Shown here in pieces: positions 16,625 through 25,602 of a DNA stretch of 64,000 nt. The position numbers and the translations under genes were made by a program. Source of the stretch: Hymenobacter sp. UV11 (lineage in GTDB: Bacteria; Bacteroidota; Bacteroidia; Cytophagales; Hymenobacteraceae); assembly GCF_004684095.1 (NCBI RefSeq), contig NZ_SRII01000014.1, forward strand, positions 1 through 64,000, given 5' to 3'. The number at the start of each line of letters is the position of its first letter. The stretch's first letter is position 1. The notes beneath the pieces are model-generated. The model was not told the DNA's origin. It saw only the letters and a program-made list of their open reading frames with translations, and did no database searches.

Positions 16625-17770
16625 ATGCTCACGCTTTTTAGTGCCCTAGCCGGGCTGCTGCCGGCCGCCGCCGCCGCGCCCGCGCCGGCCCCTACCCCCT
16701 TCGTGGTGCAGGGCTACTTCCCGGCCACTACGGCCCGCAAGGCCTACCTCAACTACCGCCGCGGGGCAGCTTACGTGGTCGATTCGGCGGTCATCACCAA
16801 AGGGCACTTTCAGCTCAAAGGCACGGTAGACAGTCCGCAGCAAGCCAGCCTGATGCTGCCCCCACCCGGCACTTCCTACACCCACATGATGCGCGAAGAC
16901 GTCGCCATCCTTTACCTCGAAAAAGGCACCGTCAGCGTCACGGGTACCGGCCAGCCGGCGCAGGCCGTGGTCACCGGCACGCCCCTCAACCGTGAATGCG
17001 CCGCGCTAGCCGCCCGCACCGCGCCGCTCCAGGCGCAGCTAGACGCCCTGGCGCAAGCGCGGCGGCACCAGGCGGCGGCCGAGCGCGCCGACCCCGCCCT
17101 GGCGCACCACGCCGATGCCCAGGAAGCCCAGCTCACCGGGCAGCTTCAGGCGGTGTACGTAGCCTACCTCCGGGCCCACCCCGCCAACCCGTTCAGCCTC
17201 TATGCATTGGCCGAATACGAAGACTGTCAGCCCGATGCCGCGGCCGGCGCTACCCTTCTGCAGGCGCTGGCCCCTAGCCTGCGCGCCTCGCCCCAGGGCC
17301 AGCAGATGCAGCAGCGGCTGGCGCAACGCCAGCGCACCGCCCTCGGGGCCCTGGCCCCCACCTTCAGCCTGCCCGACCCGAGTGGTAAGCTGGTCAAGCT
17401 CGCTGACTTGCGCGGGCAGTACGTGCTGGTTGATTTCTGGGCCTCGTGGTGCAAGCCCTGCCGGGCCGAAAACCCCCACGTAGCCCGCGCCTACGCCGCG
17501 TACCGGGATAAGAAATTCACCGTCATCAGCATTTCGCTCGATAGCCAGTCGGCGCGGGCCGCGTGGCTGAAAGCCATCCAGGAAGATAACCTGACCTGGC
17601 CGCAGGTATCGGACCTGAAAGGTTTCAACACGGAAGTGACCCAGCAGTACGCCATTAGCTCCATTCCCCAAAACTTCCTGCTCGACCCGCAGGGCCGCAT
17701 CATGGCCAAAAACCTGCGCGGCGACGCCCTCTCGCAAAAGCTGGCGCAGGTGCTCGGGCCCGTAAACTAA
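16625..17770 (+). CDS. DUF4369-thioredoxin fusion, exported
   Basis: A 381-residue exported protein. It has a short signal segment (LFSALAGLLPAAAAAPA), a beta-rich DUF4369-like domain (about 25-120: VQGYFPATTARKAYLNYRRG...DSAVITKGHFQLKG) and a helical linker with many Ala/Gln. The C-terminal TlpA-like domain has the active site WASWCKPCRAENP and cis-Pro region SSIPQNFLLDPQGRIMAKNLRG. This architecture is typical of Bacteroidota periplasmic thiol reductases. Its thioredoxin domain closely resembles the protein at 13735, so the two may be products of a local duplication around the two-component system. Confidence 0.85.
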   Translation: MLTLFSALAGLLPAAAAAPAPAPTPFVVQGYFPATTARKAYLNYRRGAAYVVDSAVITKGHFQLKGTVDSPQQASLMLPPPGTSYTHMMREDVAILYLEKGTVSVTGTGQPAQAVVTGTPLNRECAALAARTAPLQAQLDALAQARRHQAAAERADPALAHHADAQEAQLTGQLQAVYVAYLRAHPANPFSLYALAEYEDCQPDAAAGATLLQALAPSLRASPQGQQMQQRLAQRQRTALGALAPTFSLPDPSGKLVKLADLRGQYVLVDFWASWCKPCRAENPHVARAYAAYRDKKFTVISISLDSQSARAAWLKAIQEDNLTWPQVSDLKGFNTEVTQQYAISSIPQNFLLDPQGRIMAKNLRGDALSQKLAQVLGPVN

Positions 17771-17864
17771 AGAATTGAAATTCTATAAATCAATTAATTA
17801 ATCAAGAAAGCTAACGCTTGAGTCGGAAACGGTAAGCGTTGCTTTCTCTCACACCACCTCACTC

Positions 17865-18407
17865 ATGGACTTTTCTGCCTTGCAAATTCCGCCTACTGAA
17901 GGCGTTCGGAAAGTGGGCCCCGGCGAGGGCGAGCACTTCGACATCGCCGACTCGCGCTTCACCTGGAAGGCCAAGGCCGCCGACACCGGCTACGCCTTTG
18001 CCATCTACGAGCTGCCGCTCGACCCCGGTAAAGGCGTGCCGCTGCACGCGCACCCCTACGCCGAAGTTTTCTACATCCTCGAAGGCCGGGTCGATTTCAT
18101 GCGTCTCACCGCCGGCCAGCAGGAATGGGTGAGCTGCGGGCGCGGCGACACGCTCATCGTGCCGCCCAACGCCTTCCACGGCTTCGCCAACCGCACGCCG
18201 CAGCCGGCCCGCCTCCTGAGCACGGCCACCCAGTTGCACCAGGCCTTTTTTGACGAAGCCGCTCGCCCCGCCCTGGCCACCGACCCGGCGCCCGCCAGCC
18301 CTCCCGACCTAGCGGAGCTGCAGCGCGCCCTGGGCCTGGCGCCCAACTACCACATGTTCTTCGCCCCACCGCCGAGTTCGGAGGAGGCAGTATCTGCTCT
18401 TAACTAG
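17865..18407 (+). CDS. Cupin-domain protein
   Basis: A 180-residue single-cupin protein. Motif 1 (GKGVPLHAHPYAEVFYILEG) has both metal-binding His and the Glu, and motif 2 (PPNAFHGFAN) has the third His. A C-terminal helix-rich extension ends in a Pro/Ser tail. Small cupins of this sort are metal-dependent enzymes or small-molecule binding proteins; the substrate is unknown. An imperfect inverted repeat (about 17809-17853) lies just upstream and could be a leader hairpin. Confidence 0.8.
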   Translation: MDFSALQIPPTEGVRKVGPGEGEHFDIADSRFTWKAKAADTGYAFAIYELPLDPGKGVPLHAHPYAEVFYILEGRVDFMRLTAGQQEWVSCGRGDTLIVPPNAFHGFANRTPQPARLLSTATQLHQAFFDEAARPALATDPAPASPPDLAELQRALGLAPNYHMFFAPPPSSEEAVSALN

Positions 18408-18429
18408 CTGCTTGATAGCGCTAAGGCCC

Positions 18430-18909
18430 CTAGGGTAGCACGGCCAGTTTCTGAGCCAGCAGGTAGGCAATGCGCTCCTGCTGGTGCAGGGTGTCGGCCC
18501 GCAGCGCGAGGTTTTGGCCCGTAAAGCATTGGTACGTCACGGCCGGGCGGCCCGCGCCCGCTGGTCCGGTGCGCAGCAGCTCCAGCGATTGCAGCGCACC
18601 CGGAATCCGGGCCCCGAACCAGTTGGGGTCGGGCTGCTGCCGCCAGGTGAGCAGGGCCAAGACTTCGCCCGACTGAGCGGCCCCAGCGCCTTCTAGTGCC
18701 GCCTGACGGGCCTGGTCGTTGCCGTACAGGGTGGCCGTGGTGCCCTGCCGCTGGTTGATGACGGAGGTCAGCACGCGCAGGCCTAACTTGCTGAAGTTGA
18801 ACGCTGGGGGTAGGGAGGCGGCCTCGTTAAGCTGGCCGGCCGGCACCTGGTTTTGGCTACAGGCGCTCAGCGCCAGCAGGCCTGCGAGGGCAATGGTCGT
18901 GGCTTTCAT
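18430..18909 (-). CDS. Small lipoprotein next to cytochrome P460
   Basis: A 159-residue protein with a lipoprotein signal peptide and lipobox (MKATTIALAGLLALSACSQN; LSAC). The mature part (VLTSVINQRQGTTATLYGND, EVLALLTWRQQPDPNWFGARIPGALQSLE) is a domain of unknown function. The frame stays open to 19110, but that extension lies inside the next gene. The start is 5 bp from the stop of the cytochrome P460 gene, so they form one operon, and the lipoprotein probably serves the same periplasmic process. Confidence 0.65.
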   Translation of the reverse strand: MKATTIALAGLLALSACSQNQVPAGQLNEAASLPPAFNFSKLGLRVLTSVINQRQGTTATLYGNDQARQAALEGAGAAQSGEVLALLTWRQQPDPNWFGARIPGALQSLELLRTGPAGAGRPAVTYQCFTGQNLALRADTLHQQERIAYLLAQKLAVLP

Positions 18910-18913
18910 GCGG

Positions 18914-19870
18914 CTAGTGGTTGATGGGCTGGGTGAACACGAAGTCGTTGTGTTGCTGGGGCTGGTGGCAGCTGATGCACTCGGTGGTGAAGAGGGCGTC
19001 CTTGCTGTAGGGCACCAGCTTATCGGTTTTGAAGCGCGCCCAGCCCCAGCCCTTGGTGGCCGCATATTTCTGGTCGTCCTTGAGCATGTACTCCACCTGC
19101 TTGAAGGCACTGGGACTCACGTTGCCCTGGGCATCGGCGAGCTGGTCCCAGGCCACTTTGGCGAAGGCCGTGCCGTTGGGCCAGGGGTTAATGTGCTTGT
19201 CCCGAATGGCTTGCACGGCCACCGCATTGCCAAACACCACGCGCATGGTGCCGTTGTCGAAGCGTTCGGTGGTACTGATGGCCTGCCAGTTTTTGTAGTC
19301 GGGCAGGAAGGCGAAGCCATTGGGGGCGACCGGCACGGCGGCAGGTTTAGCCGCCGCCGGCTGCCAGTGCCGGTACTGCCGGGCGGCCGTATTCAGCTTG
19401 GCTGAGTCGGCGGGCGGGTTGTGGGCCAGGCTGGCCACGTACTGCTTGAGCACGGCCACGTCCTGGGCCGATACCTTGGCCGCCGGGTGCGCCAGGGTGT
19501 ACTCGCTGAGTGGCATGGCCCCCGCAATAATCTGGTTCACAGCTTCCCACAGCTTGGCTTTCTGGGCGTCGGGGGGTAGGCTTTGCCAGGTCGAGAAGTT
19601 CAGCCCCGCCCGGCCTTCCCGCACGTGGTCAGATACTTGCCAGTATACGGGCGCGACTTTATCGAACCAGCGCAGGTTGGTTTGGTTGGAATGGCAGTCG
19701 TAGCAGGCGCGCTGCACGATGTTTTTCACGGCCACCGGGGCCTGAAAATCACCCGTCACGGGCGGGTTTTCCAGCGGCGGATGAATAAACTGAATGCCCA
19801 CAAACGCGGCCCCCAACAGGGCCCCGGCGGGCAGCAGCAAGCGGCGGAAGGGATGGGCGACTGTGCTCAT
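18914..19870 (-). CDS. Haem-binding-domain and cytochrome P460 fusion
   Basis: A 318-residue membrane-anchored c-type cytochrome. It has an N-terminal anchor (about 10-27) and a haem-binding domain with CYDCHSN, the conserved short domain found in many Bacteroidota proteins. A cytochrome P460-like domain follows, with the second haem motif CISCHQPQQHNDFVF close to the C terminus. P460 proteins oxidise hydroxylamine or related small nitrogen compounds, but many members are uncharacterised. It is co-transcribed with the lipoprotein gene at 18430. Confidence 0.85.
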   Translation of the reverse strand: MSTVAHPFRRLLLPAGALLGAAFVGIQFIHPPLENPPVTGDFQAPVAVKNIVQRACYDCHSNQTNLRWFDKVAPVYWQVSDHVREGRAGLNFSTWQSLPPDAQKAKLWEAVNQIIAGAMPLSEYTLAHPAAKVSAQDVAVLKQYVASLAHNPPADSAKLNTAARQYRHWQPAAAKPAAVPVAPNGFAFLPDYKNWQAISTTERFDNGTMRVVFGNAVAVQAIRDKHINPWPNGTAFAKVAWDQLADAQGNVSPSAFKQVEYMLKDDQKYAATKGWGWARFKTDKLVPYSKDALFTTECISCHQPQQHNDFVFTQPINH

Positions 19871-20031
19871 AATAAGGGGGCCGGCCGGCGGCTACCCCCC
19901 TAGGCGAAGGCAAGCGCCAGCGATGCAATGGGTTGACAGTCAAACTTACGGGCCGCGCCCAGCCCCTGCCAGGGCCCCGCGCCCAGCTGGCCTAAAGCGG
20001 CCCCGAGCTGGCCTTTTGGGGCCGGTGGCGG

Positions 20032-20835
20032 CTATGCGAAGCGCTTCAAAAACTGCTGAATGGCCTCGTTGTAGCTGCGAGACGAAGTCACGTGCTGCCC
20101 ATTGGCCATGCGAAACAGGTACTCGCCGTGCGCCCACGCCCGGAACTCCGCGATGTGGTCGGTATTGATAACCACCGAGCGGTGAATGCGCAGGAAGTGG
20201 GCCGGGTCGAGGCGCTCGGCCAGCTGCCCCAGCGGGGTGCGCACGGGGTGGGCCGCGCCGGCCGTATGCAGCAGCGCGCCGCTGCCGGTGGCTTCGAGGT
20301 AAAACACGTCGGCGGCCGGCACGAAAAACTGCCGTTCGGGCTGCTTCACCACAAACCGGTCTTGGTACGCGGCTGGGGGGGTAGGGGCCGGGCCAGCCGG
20401 CCCCGGCCACGCCCGGAGCAGGGCGGCCAACTCGGTACTCAGGGCCGGGCCGCCGCGCTGGGCCGCCTGCTGCTGCACCCGGCCCACGCACTCGGCAAAC
20501 CGGTCGGGGTCGAGCGGCTTCAACAGAAAATCCACCGCGTGCAGGCCGAAGGCGGCCACGGCGTACTGGTCGTAGGCAGTCACGAACACCACCAGCGGCA
20601 GCGGCTGGCCCGCCGCCTGCAGCCGTTGCAGCACCTGCACTCCGTCGAGGTCCGGCATCTGCACGTCCAGAAACACCACGTCGTAAGCCCCGGTTTGCAG
20701 GGCCCCCAGCGCCTCAGTGCCGTTTGCGCACTCGCCCGCCACGGTCAGGTCCGGGAAGTCAGCGAGCAGCTCCCGCACCAAGCTGCGGGCCAGGGGCTCA
20801 TCGTCTACCAGCAGGGTGCGCAGGGGCGTACTCAT
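20032..20835 (-). CDS. LytTR-family response regulator
   Basis: A 267-residue protein. The receiver domain (about 5-125) has DDEPLAR, phospho-Asp in VVFLDVQMPDLDG, FVTAYDQYA and LLKPLDPDRF. A Pro/Ala linker leads to a LytTR DNA-binding domain (about 165-265: FFVPAADVFYLEATGSGALLHT, LDPAHFLRIHRSVVINTDHIAEF). Its start overlaps the kinase gene by ATGA, so translation is probably coupled. Confidence 0.92.
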   Translation of the reverse strand: MSTPLRTLLVDDEPLARSLVRELLADFPDLTVAGECANGTEALGALQTGAYDVVFLDVQMPDLDGVQVLQRLQAAGQPLPLVVFVTAYDQYAVAAFGLHAVDFLLKPLDPDRFAECVGRVQQQAAQRGGPALSTELAALLRAWPGPAGPAPTPPAAYQDRFVVKQPERQFFVPAADVFYLEATGSGALLHTAGAAHPVRTPLGQLAERLDPAHFLRIHRSVVINTDHIAEFRAWAHGEYLFRMANGQHVTSSRSYNEAIQQFLKRFA

Positions 20836-21938
20836 GCGGCGAGGGGGGTAGGGCCGGCGGCCTGGAAGGGCAGCGACAGCCGCAGGCAGTAGCCCTGGCC
20901 GGGCGCAGTATCCACGCGTAGGGCGTAGTCGGTGCCGTAGCGGGTGGCCAGGCGGCTTTCGAGGTTGCGCAGCCCGATGCCCCGCACGGCGGTAGCGGCG
21001 GCGCCCCGGCCGTTATCCTGCACCTGCACCAGCAGGCGGTCGGCCTGCTGGTGGGCGCTGATGGTCAGCTCGCCTACCCCCGCCTGCGGGGCCAGGCCGT
21101 GGCGCACGGCGTTTTCCACCACCGGCTGCAAGAGCAGGGCGGGCAGCAGGGCGGCCTCCGCGCCGGGCCCGATGTGATAGGCCACGGCCAGGCGGTCGGG
21201 GAAGCGGGTTTGCTCGATTTCGAGGTAGAGGCGGGTCAGGTGCAGCTCCTGGGCCAGGGTCACTTCCTGGGCATCGCTGCCCTCCAGCACCAGCCGCAAA
21301 AACTGGCTGAGCTGGGCCAGCATCCGCCGGGCGGCCTTCACGTCGGTGCCCATCAGGGCCGACACGGCGTTCAGGGAGTTGAACAGAAAATGCGGCTGGA
21401 GCTGCATTTTCAAAGCCTGGAGCTGGGCCTGCACCAGCTGCGTTTCGAGCCGGGCCGCCTGCACCTGGCCCTGCCGAAACCGCTCGCGGTACTGCACGGC
21501 GTAGGCCATGCACAGCAGCATCCAGTAAATGGGCACCCAGGTATTGGCGTTGCTGACCACTTGGCCCAGCGAAAAGCCCCCCAGCAGGGCCCCCGCCAGG
21601 TTCATCAGCCCGGCATACGCCAAGCGGTACCCCAGCGTGAGGCCGTAGCTGGCCGCCGCGTGCACCAGCAGGTGGGGCAGCCGGCGGCGGCGCTCGGTCA
21701 GGTCGAAGCGCCTGGCCAGGGCAAAGACCACCGGCGTGAGCAACCCCCAAAGCAGCCCGTGCAGCAGCCGCCCGCCCAGGGTTTCGCCCCAGTGCGTGGG
21801 CGTGCCCGCCGAAAGATTCTGCGCAAACACGAGCAGCACCATAAAGCCGCTGAACAGCAGCCAGGCCAGCGCAATCACCGGCCCCGGCACCAGCGCCGCC
21901 TGTTTCTGATTCGATGATGTGGCCCCCTCGCTACGCAT
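20832..21938 (-). CDS. LytS/YehU-type sensor histidine kinase
   Basis: A 368-residue kinase with four N-terminal membrane helices (about 18-150). A His_kinase domain has the phospho-acceptor in LQPHFLFNSLNAVSALM, and a HATPase domain has PVVENAVRHGL, VQDNGRG and GIGLRNLESRL. It has no separate extracellular sensor domain. It is partner of the LytTR regulator whose gene overlaps its 3' end. Confidence 0.92.
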   Translation of the reverse strand: MRSEGATSSNQKQAALVPGPVIALAWLLFSGFMVLLVFAQNLSAGTPTHWGETLGGRLLHGLLWGLLTPVVFALARRFDLTERRRRLPHLLVHAAASYGLTLGYRLAYAGLMNLAGALLGGFSLGQVVSNANTWVPIYWMLLCMAYAVQYRERFRQGQVQAARLETQLVQAQLQALKMQLQPHFLFNSLNAVSALMGTDVKAARRMLAQLSQFLRLVLEGSDAQEVTLAQELHLTRLYLEIEQTRFPDRLAVAYHIGPGAEAALLPALLLQPVVENAVRHGLAPQAGVGELTISAHQQADRLLVQVQDNGRGAAATAVRGIGLRNLESRLATRYGTDYALRVDTAPGQGYCLRLSLPFQAAGPTPLAA

Positions 21939-22027
21939 AGTTTCAAAGATACTACCCGCCCCGAAGTGCCCCGCCAGGCCACCGGCCCAGGCGGCTTTTT
22001 TGAGCCCCCAATAGGCCTTTTGGGCCC

Positions 22028-22444
22028 TCAGCTACGCAGCTCCGCGCGGGCGAGCCGCTGGTACTTCTCCACGGCCGCGTCTTTCCCGGTTTGGAGCTCG
22101 GCCAGCAAGCTAGGGTCGATGGTGGTGGCGCTATGCTGGGCTCCCCACAGCACGAGCTCGACCAAAATCGGGACGATAGCCACGCCTTTTTCCGTCAGGC
22201 GATAGGTGAATTTCGATTTCTTATCGGCGGCCACGGCCTTGGTCAGCAGGCCTTGCGACTCCAGCACCGCCAGGCGGTCGGCCAGAATATTGGTCGCCAT
22301 TTTTTCGGCCGACTGCAAAAATTGCCCATAAGTAGACTTGCCCGCGAATACCATATCCCTGATAATGAGAAGGGTCCATTTATCCCCCAGCACGTCGAGC
22401 GACGTGCTAATGGGGCAGGTAGAACGCTGTTTGAGGGCTTTCAT
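22028..22444 (-). CDS. HxlR-family transcriptional regulator
   Basis: A 138-residue winged-helix protein: QRSTCPISTSLDVLGDKWTLLIIRDMVFAGKSTYGQFL, then MATNILADRLAVLESQGLLTK, then wing YRLTEKGVAIVPI. The Cys near the N terminus (CPIS) is the usual HxlR sensing position. It is divergent from the qorB-like gene at 22627; the two palindromes at 22463-22512 between the genes are its likely operators. Confidence 0.88.
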   Translation of the reverse strand: MKALKQRSTCPISTSLDVLGDKWTLLIIRDMVFAGKSTYGQFLQSAEKMATNILADRLAVLESQGLLTKAVAADKKSKFTYRLTEKGVAIVPILVELVLWGAQHSATTIDPSLLAELQTGKDAAVEKYQRLARAELRS

Positions 22445-22462
22445 AAAAAAGATTATTTTTTA

Positions 22463-22512
22463 CTTGCATTTTGCAAGCAATATGCAGCACCTTTGCACTT
22501 GCAAATCGCAAG
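22463..22512. promoter_or_regulatory. Two HxlR-type operator palindromes
   Basis: CTTGCATTTTGCAAG (22463-22477) and CTTGCAAATCGCAAG (22498-22512) share the same half sites (CTTGC...GCAAG), 35 bp centre to centre. They lie between the divergent HxlR and qorB-like genes. Their sequence differs from the operator at 2025, so the two HxlR proteins probably do not cross-regulate. Confidence 0.7.
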
Positions 22513-22626
22513 CAAATGTACGCGGGTTTTGCGCTGCTACCCCAGGGAGCCCGCCCGGCTCGAAACCGACGGGCTTCTCCTGGCGATTGACCAACCTTTT
22601 TTTCAACCCTCTTTTCTCTTTTTACC

Positions 22627-23490
22627 ATGATTTTAGTAACTGGCGCCACCGGCGGCCTAGGCCACGAAACCATCGACTGCTTGCTCAAAACCATCCCGGC
22701 CACGGAAATCGCCGCCTTAGTGCGCGACGCCAGCAAAGCCACCGACCTTGCCCAGCAAGGCGTCGACGTGCGGCAGGCCGACTACTTCGACTACCCCGCC
22801 CTGGTGCAAGCCTTCCGAGGCATCGAAAAGGTGCTGCTGGTGTCTGCCGTGGCATTTACCGACCGGGTGACGCAGCACCGCAACGTCATCGACGCCGCCA
22901 AGGAAGCCGGCGTCAAGCACCTGTTCTACACCAGCATCCAGCGCAGCTCCGATTTTGTGATGCCGGAGGTCACGGCGAGCGACCTGGCCACGGAAGCCTA
23001 CCTTAAAGCCTCCGGGCTGGTGTACACCATTCTCAAAAACGGTTACTATTTTGAAGGCCTGGGCTACCTGATAGGCAGCGAAGTACCGGCCACGGAGATA
23101 AGCGTTCCGGCGGGCGAAGGCAAAATAGCCTTCATCAAGCGCACCGAACTGGCCGCCGCCACGGCCGCCCTGCTAATCAGCGAAGGCCATGACAACCAGA
23201 ACTATACCCTGACCGGGAGCGAAGCCTATTCGTTTCACGATGTAGCCCGCGAGCTCTCCCGGTTAGCGGGCCACCCCATCACCTACCAAAGCAGCGAGCC
23301 GGCGCCCTACATCGCGCAGAAAGTAGCCGCCGGCTTCCCCGCACCCGTCGCCACCTTCTTCGCCCAGTGGGCTGATGCCACCCAGCACGGCCTGCTGGCT
23401 GGCACAACCACTACCGTGGCGCAGCTGCTAGGCCGCCAGCCTACCTCGCTGCGGGAGTACCTAAAAGCGGTCTATTTCCCAGGTGCCTGA
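22627..23490 (+). CDS. NmrA/QorB-like NAD(P)-dependent quinone oxidoreductase
   Basis: A 287-residue protein, MILVTGATGGLGHETIDCLL, with the NAD(P) loop GATGGLG (residues 6-12). The body has ALVRDASKATDLAQQGVDVRQADYFD, FRGIEKVLLVS, VKHLFYTSIQ and LVYTILKNGYYFEGLGY, and the C terminus is LLGRQPTSLREYL. It is a clear paralogue of the protein at 1030 and has the same divergent HxlR neighbour. It is predicted to reduce quinones or similar electrophiles in the cytosol. Confidence 0.82.
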   Translation: MILVTGATGGLGHETIDCLLKTIPATEIAALVRDASKATDLAQQGVDVRQADYFDYPALVQAFRGIEKVLLVSAVAFTDRVTQHRNVIDAAKEAGVKHLFYTSIQRSSDFVMPEVTASDLATEAYLKASGLVYTILKNGYYFEGLGYLIGSEVPATEISVPAGEGKIAFIKRTELAAATAALLISEGHDNQNYTLTGSEAYSFHDVARELSRLAGHPITYQSSEPAPYIAQKVAAGFPAPVATFFAQWADATQHGLLAGTTTTVAQLLGRQPTSLREYLKAVYFPGA

Positions 23491-23723
23491 CCGCTCAAAG
23501 CAGCGGCACCCGGCTGCTTCCCGCTTTCTGACAAGCGCGTTCGCTCCTCCCTCAGTACTCCTACCATGCCCCTCGTAACCACCGGCTTTACCAGGCTGGG
23601 CCACGTCGACTAAGCGCTGGCAGCGAAAAGTGTGCAAGCGGGTACCTGTGTTATTTTCGGCAACCGGTGAGGGACCGGCTCGCTGACCGGCTACGTGGCA
23701 GAGTTAGGCCCGCTGGCTGCGGC
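23491..23723. other. Non-coding or decayed stretch after the qorB-like gene
   Basis: This contains an ATG-led frame of 15 codons (MPLVTTGFTRLGHVD, stop), then short stretches such as TCVIFGN and GSLTGYVAELGPL separated by stops. They could be the relic of a small gene, but I cannot name a family. It leads directly into the long palindrome. Confidence 0.3.
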
Positions 23724-23809
23724 GGGCACTATCCCCGATTCGGCCTTCCTAGTTGTGCCCTGGGCAGGCCCAGGGCACAACTAGGAAGGCCGAATCGGGG
23801 ATAGTGCCC
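23724..23809. repeat. 86-bp near-perfect palindrome between convergent genes
   Basis: The arms are 42 bp each and pair perfectly, with only the two central bases (A|G) unpaired. It begins GGGCACTATCCCCGATTCGG and ends with its complement. It is flanked by the 3' ends of the qorB-like gene (+) and the integrase gene (-). It is the longest such structure in the window. As RNA it forms an extremely stable hairpin readable from either side, so a bidirectional terminator is the simplest role. Confidence 0.85.
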
Positions 23810-23916
23810 CTAAAAAGCGAGCCCGTTAACACTATAGGAAAGACTACCTCGGTTGAGGAGATAATTGGGTTTATTTAGCTCCGCTAGGTAGCAACAAGCT
23901 ACGTGTGTTTGTCTTA

Positions 23917-24897
23917 TCAAAGCCCCAGGTATTGGGCCGCGTTGAAGCGCTTGACATCATCCAGGCGGGCGTAGCGCTCAATCATGGCGTCGGTCTTTTG
24001 CTTGGTCTGGTTCTTAATGGCTTTGTTACTCTGGCCCGCCTCCACGGCCACCGTCACGAAGGAGGCCCGCAGCGAGTGGGCAGTATAGGATGACCCCAGG
24101 TGCCGCTGTACCAAGTCATTGACACTCTGATCCGAGAGGCGGGCGGTGCCCGGTTGGGCGGGTCGCCGGCTGGTACCCCGGCTCATGCGCGTAAAAAGGG
24201 GCCCCGCTGGCCGGGCCAGCACCGCTAGCCAGTCCTGCACGGCACGCACGGGGCAGTAATCGGCACTGGGCGCATAAAACACGGCTTTATCTTCTTCCTC
24301 CCCGTATTGGTTGGTCTTGCTGCGTCGCAGGTGGATGACCAGCGCTAGGCGCGTCAGCTCCACATCCTCCACGTTCAGGGCCACGAGCTCCGAGCGCCGA
24401 AAGGCCCCCGCAAACCCGAGCAGCAATAGCGCCCGGTCACGCAGCCCGGTGGGCGTGCTCAGGTCCAGGGCTCTGATAGCCTGTTTCAATTCCGCCACCG
24501 TGAAGGCTGGCGCCTGGCGCTGGCGCTTGCCGTGCACCCGAGCTACGCCGTCGAGCACCACCCCCAGCGCCTCGTGGCTCGTGGGTGAGGGTTGGCCAGC
24601 GAGTTGGTGCAGCTTGGCGATGGCGGCCACGTGCCGGCGGATGGTGGCGTACTTCTTACCGCGGTCGGCCAGTTGTGAGACGTAGCCAGCCACGGTCGAC
24701 ACGTCGGCCGGCAGGTAGCTGAGCTGATGGTGCTGACAGTAATCCTCGAAGCTGCGCAGGTCGGCCGCATAGCCGCGCTTGGTATTGGCCGCGCCCTGCA
24801 GGCCCGCCTCGACGTACCGCCCCACCGAGGCGGGCATCTCCACCAACGAGTGACTGCGGGTGGGGACAATGACGGGTAAGGAAGACGGGTTTTCCAT
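23917..24897 (-). CDS. Tyrosine recombinase / phage-type integrase
   Basis: A 326-residue protein with an N-terminal SAM-like core-binding domain (about 25-120) and a C-terminal catalytic domain. Arg167/168 is in GFAGAFRRSELVAL, HSLRASF contributes His274 and Arg277, and nucleophile Tyr309 is in MIERYARLDD. The site between R277 and Y309 where many family members have His/Trp reads KQKTD here. Such enzymes integrate or excise mobile DNA. No tRNA or clear att duplication is visible nearby, so the element it served cannot be delimited. Confidence 0.85.
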   Translation of the reverse strand: MENPSSLPVIVPTRSHSLVEMPASVGRYVEAGLQGAANTKRGYAADLRSFEDYCQHHQLSYLPADVSTVAGYVSQLADRGKKYATIRRHVAAIAKLHQLAGQPSPTSHEALGVVLDGVARVHGKRQRQAPAFTVAELKQAIRALDLSTPTGLRDRALLLLGFAGAFRRSELVALNVEDVELTRLALVIHLRRSKTNQYGEEEDKAVFYAPSADYCPVRAVQDWLAVLARPAGPLFTRMSRGTSRRPAQPGTARLSDQSVNDLVQRHLGSSYTAHSLRASFVTVAVEAGQSNKAIKNQTKQKTDAMIERYARLDDVKRFNAAQYLGL

Positions 24898-24950
24898 GGG
24901 GCCTATTAATACGGAGTAGCGGAGCGAGTTTAAGTAGTCGTCAAAGTTAC

Positions 24951-24991
24951 CAACTTAGTACTGATAATACTTAATTATCGGTACTAAGTTG
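24951..24991. repeat. Inverted repeat upstream of the integrase gene
   Basis: CAACTTAGTAC / GTACTAAGTTG with further pairing inward (GATAAT / ATTATC) separated by one T-G mismatch. It lies between the start of the integrase gene and the 3' end of the acetyltransferase gene. It could be a terminator for a leftward transcript from the latter, or an operator or recombination site for the integrase. Confidence 0.55.
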
Positions 24992-25053
24992 AAAAATGGG
25001 TTTTCGTATCAAAATATGAGCTTCGGCTTATAAAACGCCTCGTAACTGCTCAA

Positions 25054-25602
25054 CTAGCCTGCGTCGAGTGCCACGCGAAAAATGCTTACTTCATTAGCCG
25101 CGTACCACGTGACTTTTTCTACGTGCATCCCTAAGTTAAGCGCGACCCGTTGGGAGGCAACATTAGTCAGACTGATAATAGAGATGACGGACTGAGCCAA
25201 GTGATGCGTACGCGCAAACGCTTTGCAAGTCAAGGCCGCTTCGGTGGCATAGCCCCGACCCCAATGCGAAGGCAGCAGGGAATAGCCAATCTCTAGCTCG
25301 GGCAGACCATCGACCGTTTGCACCAATAGGCCGCAGTAGCCGATCAAGGCGCCACTGCCTTTTTCACGCAACGTGTTTAAGCCACCTAACTGGTTTGCTT
25401 CCCGGTAGCGCTGGCTGGCAAACCACTGTTGGCACCGGACAACTGGCTCTTCCGCAGAAGCATAGGCCCATTGGGCCGAGCTCCTCGGGTCCTGATAGAA
25501 GGGAAGCCACTCGGCAAAGTCAGCTTCGCTGACCGGATGAAAGTCGAGTCGGGCGCTGGTTTGGCGCTGGAGGGAATAGTTAGGCACACGTTGGCGGGGC
25601 AA
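25054..25602 (-). CDS. GNAT-family N-acetyltransferase (RimJ/RimL type)
   Basis: A 182-residue protein with the acetyltransferase_3 layout: LDFHPVSEADFAEWLPFYQD, IGYCGLLVQTVDGLPELEIGYSL, then the acetyl-CoA loop LPSHWGRGYATEAALTCKAFA and VISIISLTNVASQRVALNLGMHVE. RimJ/L-type enzymes acetylate protein N termini or small molecules; the target is unknown. Confidence 0.82.
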   Translation of the reverse strand: MPRQRVPNYSLQRQTSARLDFHPVSEADFAEWLPFYQDPRSSAQWAYASAEEPVVRCQQWFASQRYREANQLGGLNTLREKGSGALIGYCGLLVQTVDGLPELEIGYSLLPSHWGRGYATEAALTCKAFARTHHLAQSVISIISLTNVASQRVALNLGMHVEKVTWYAANEVSIFRVALDAG

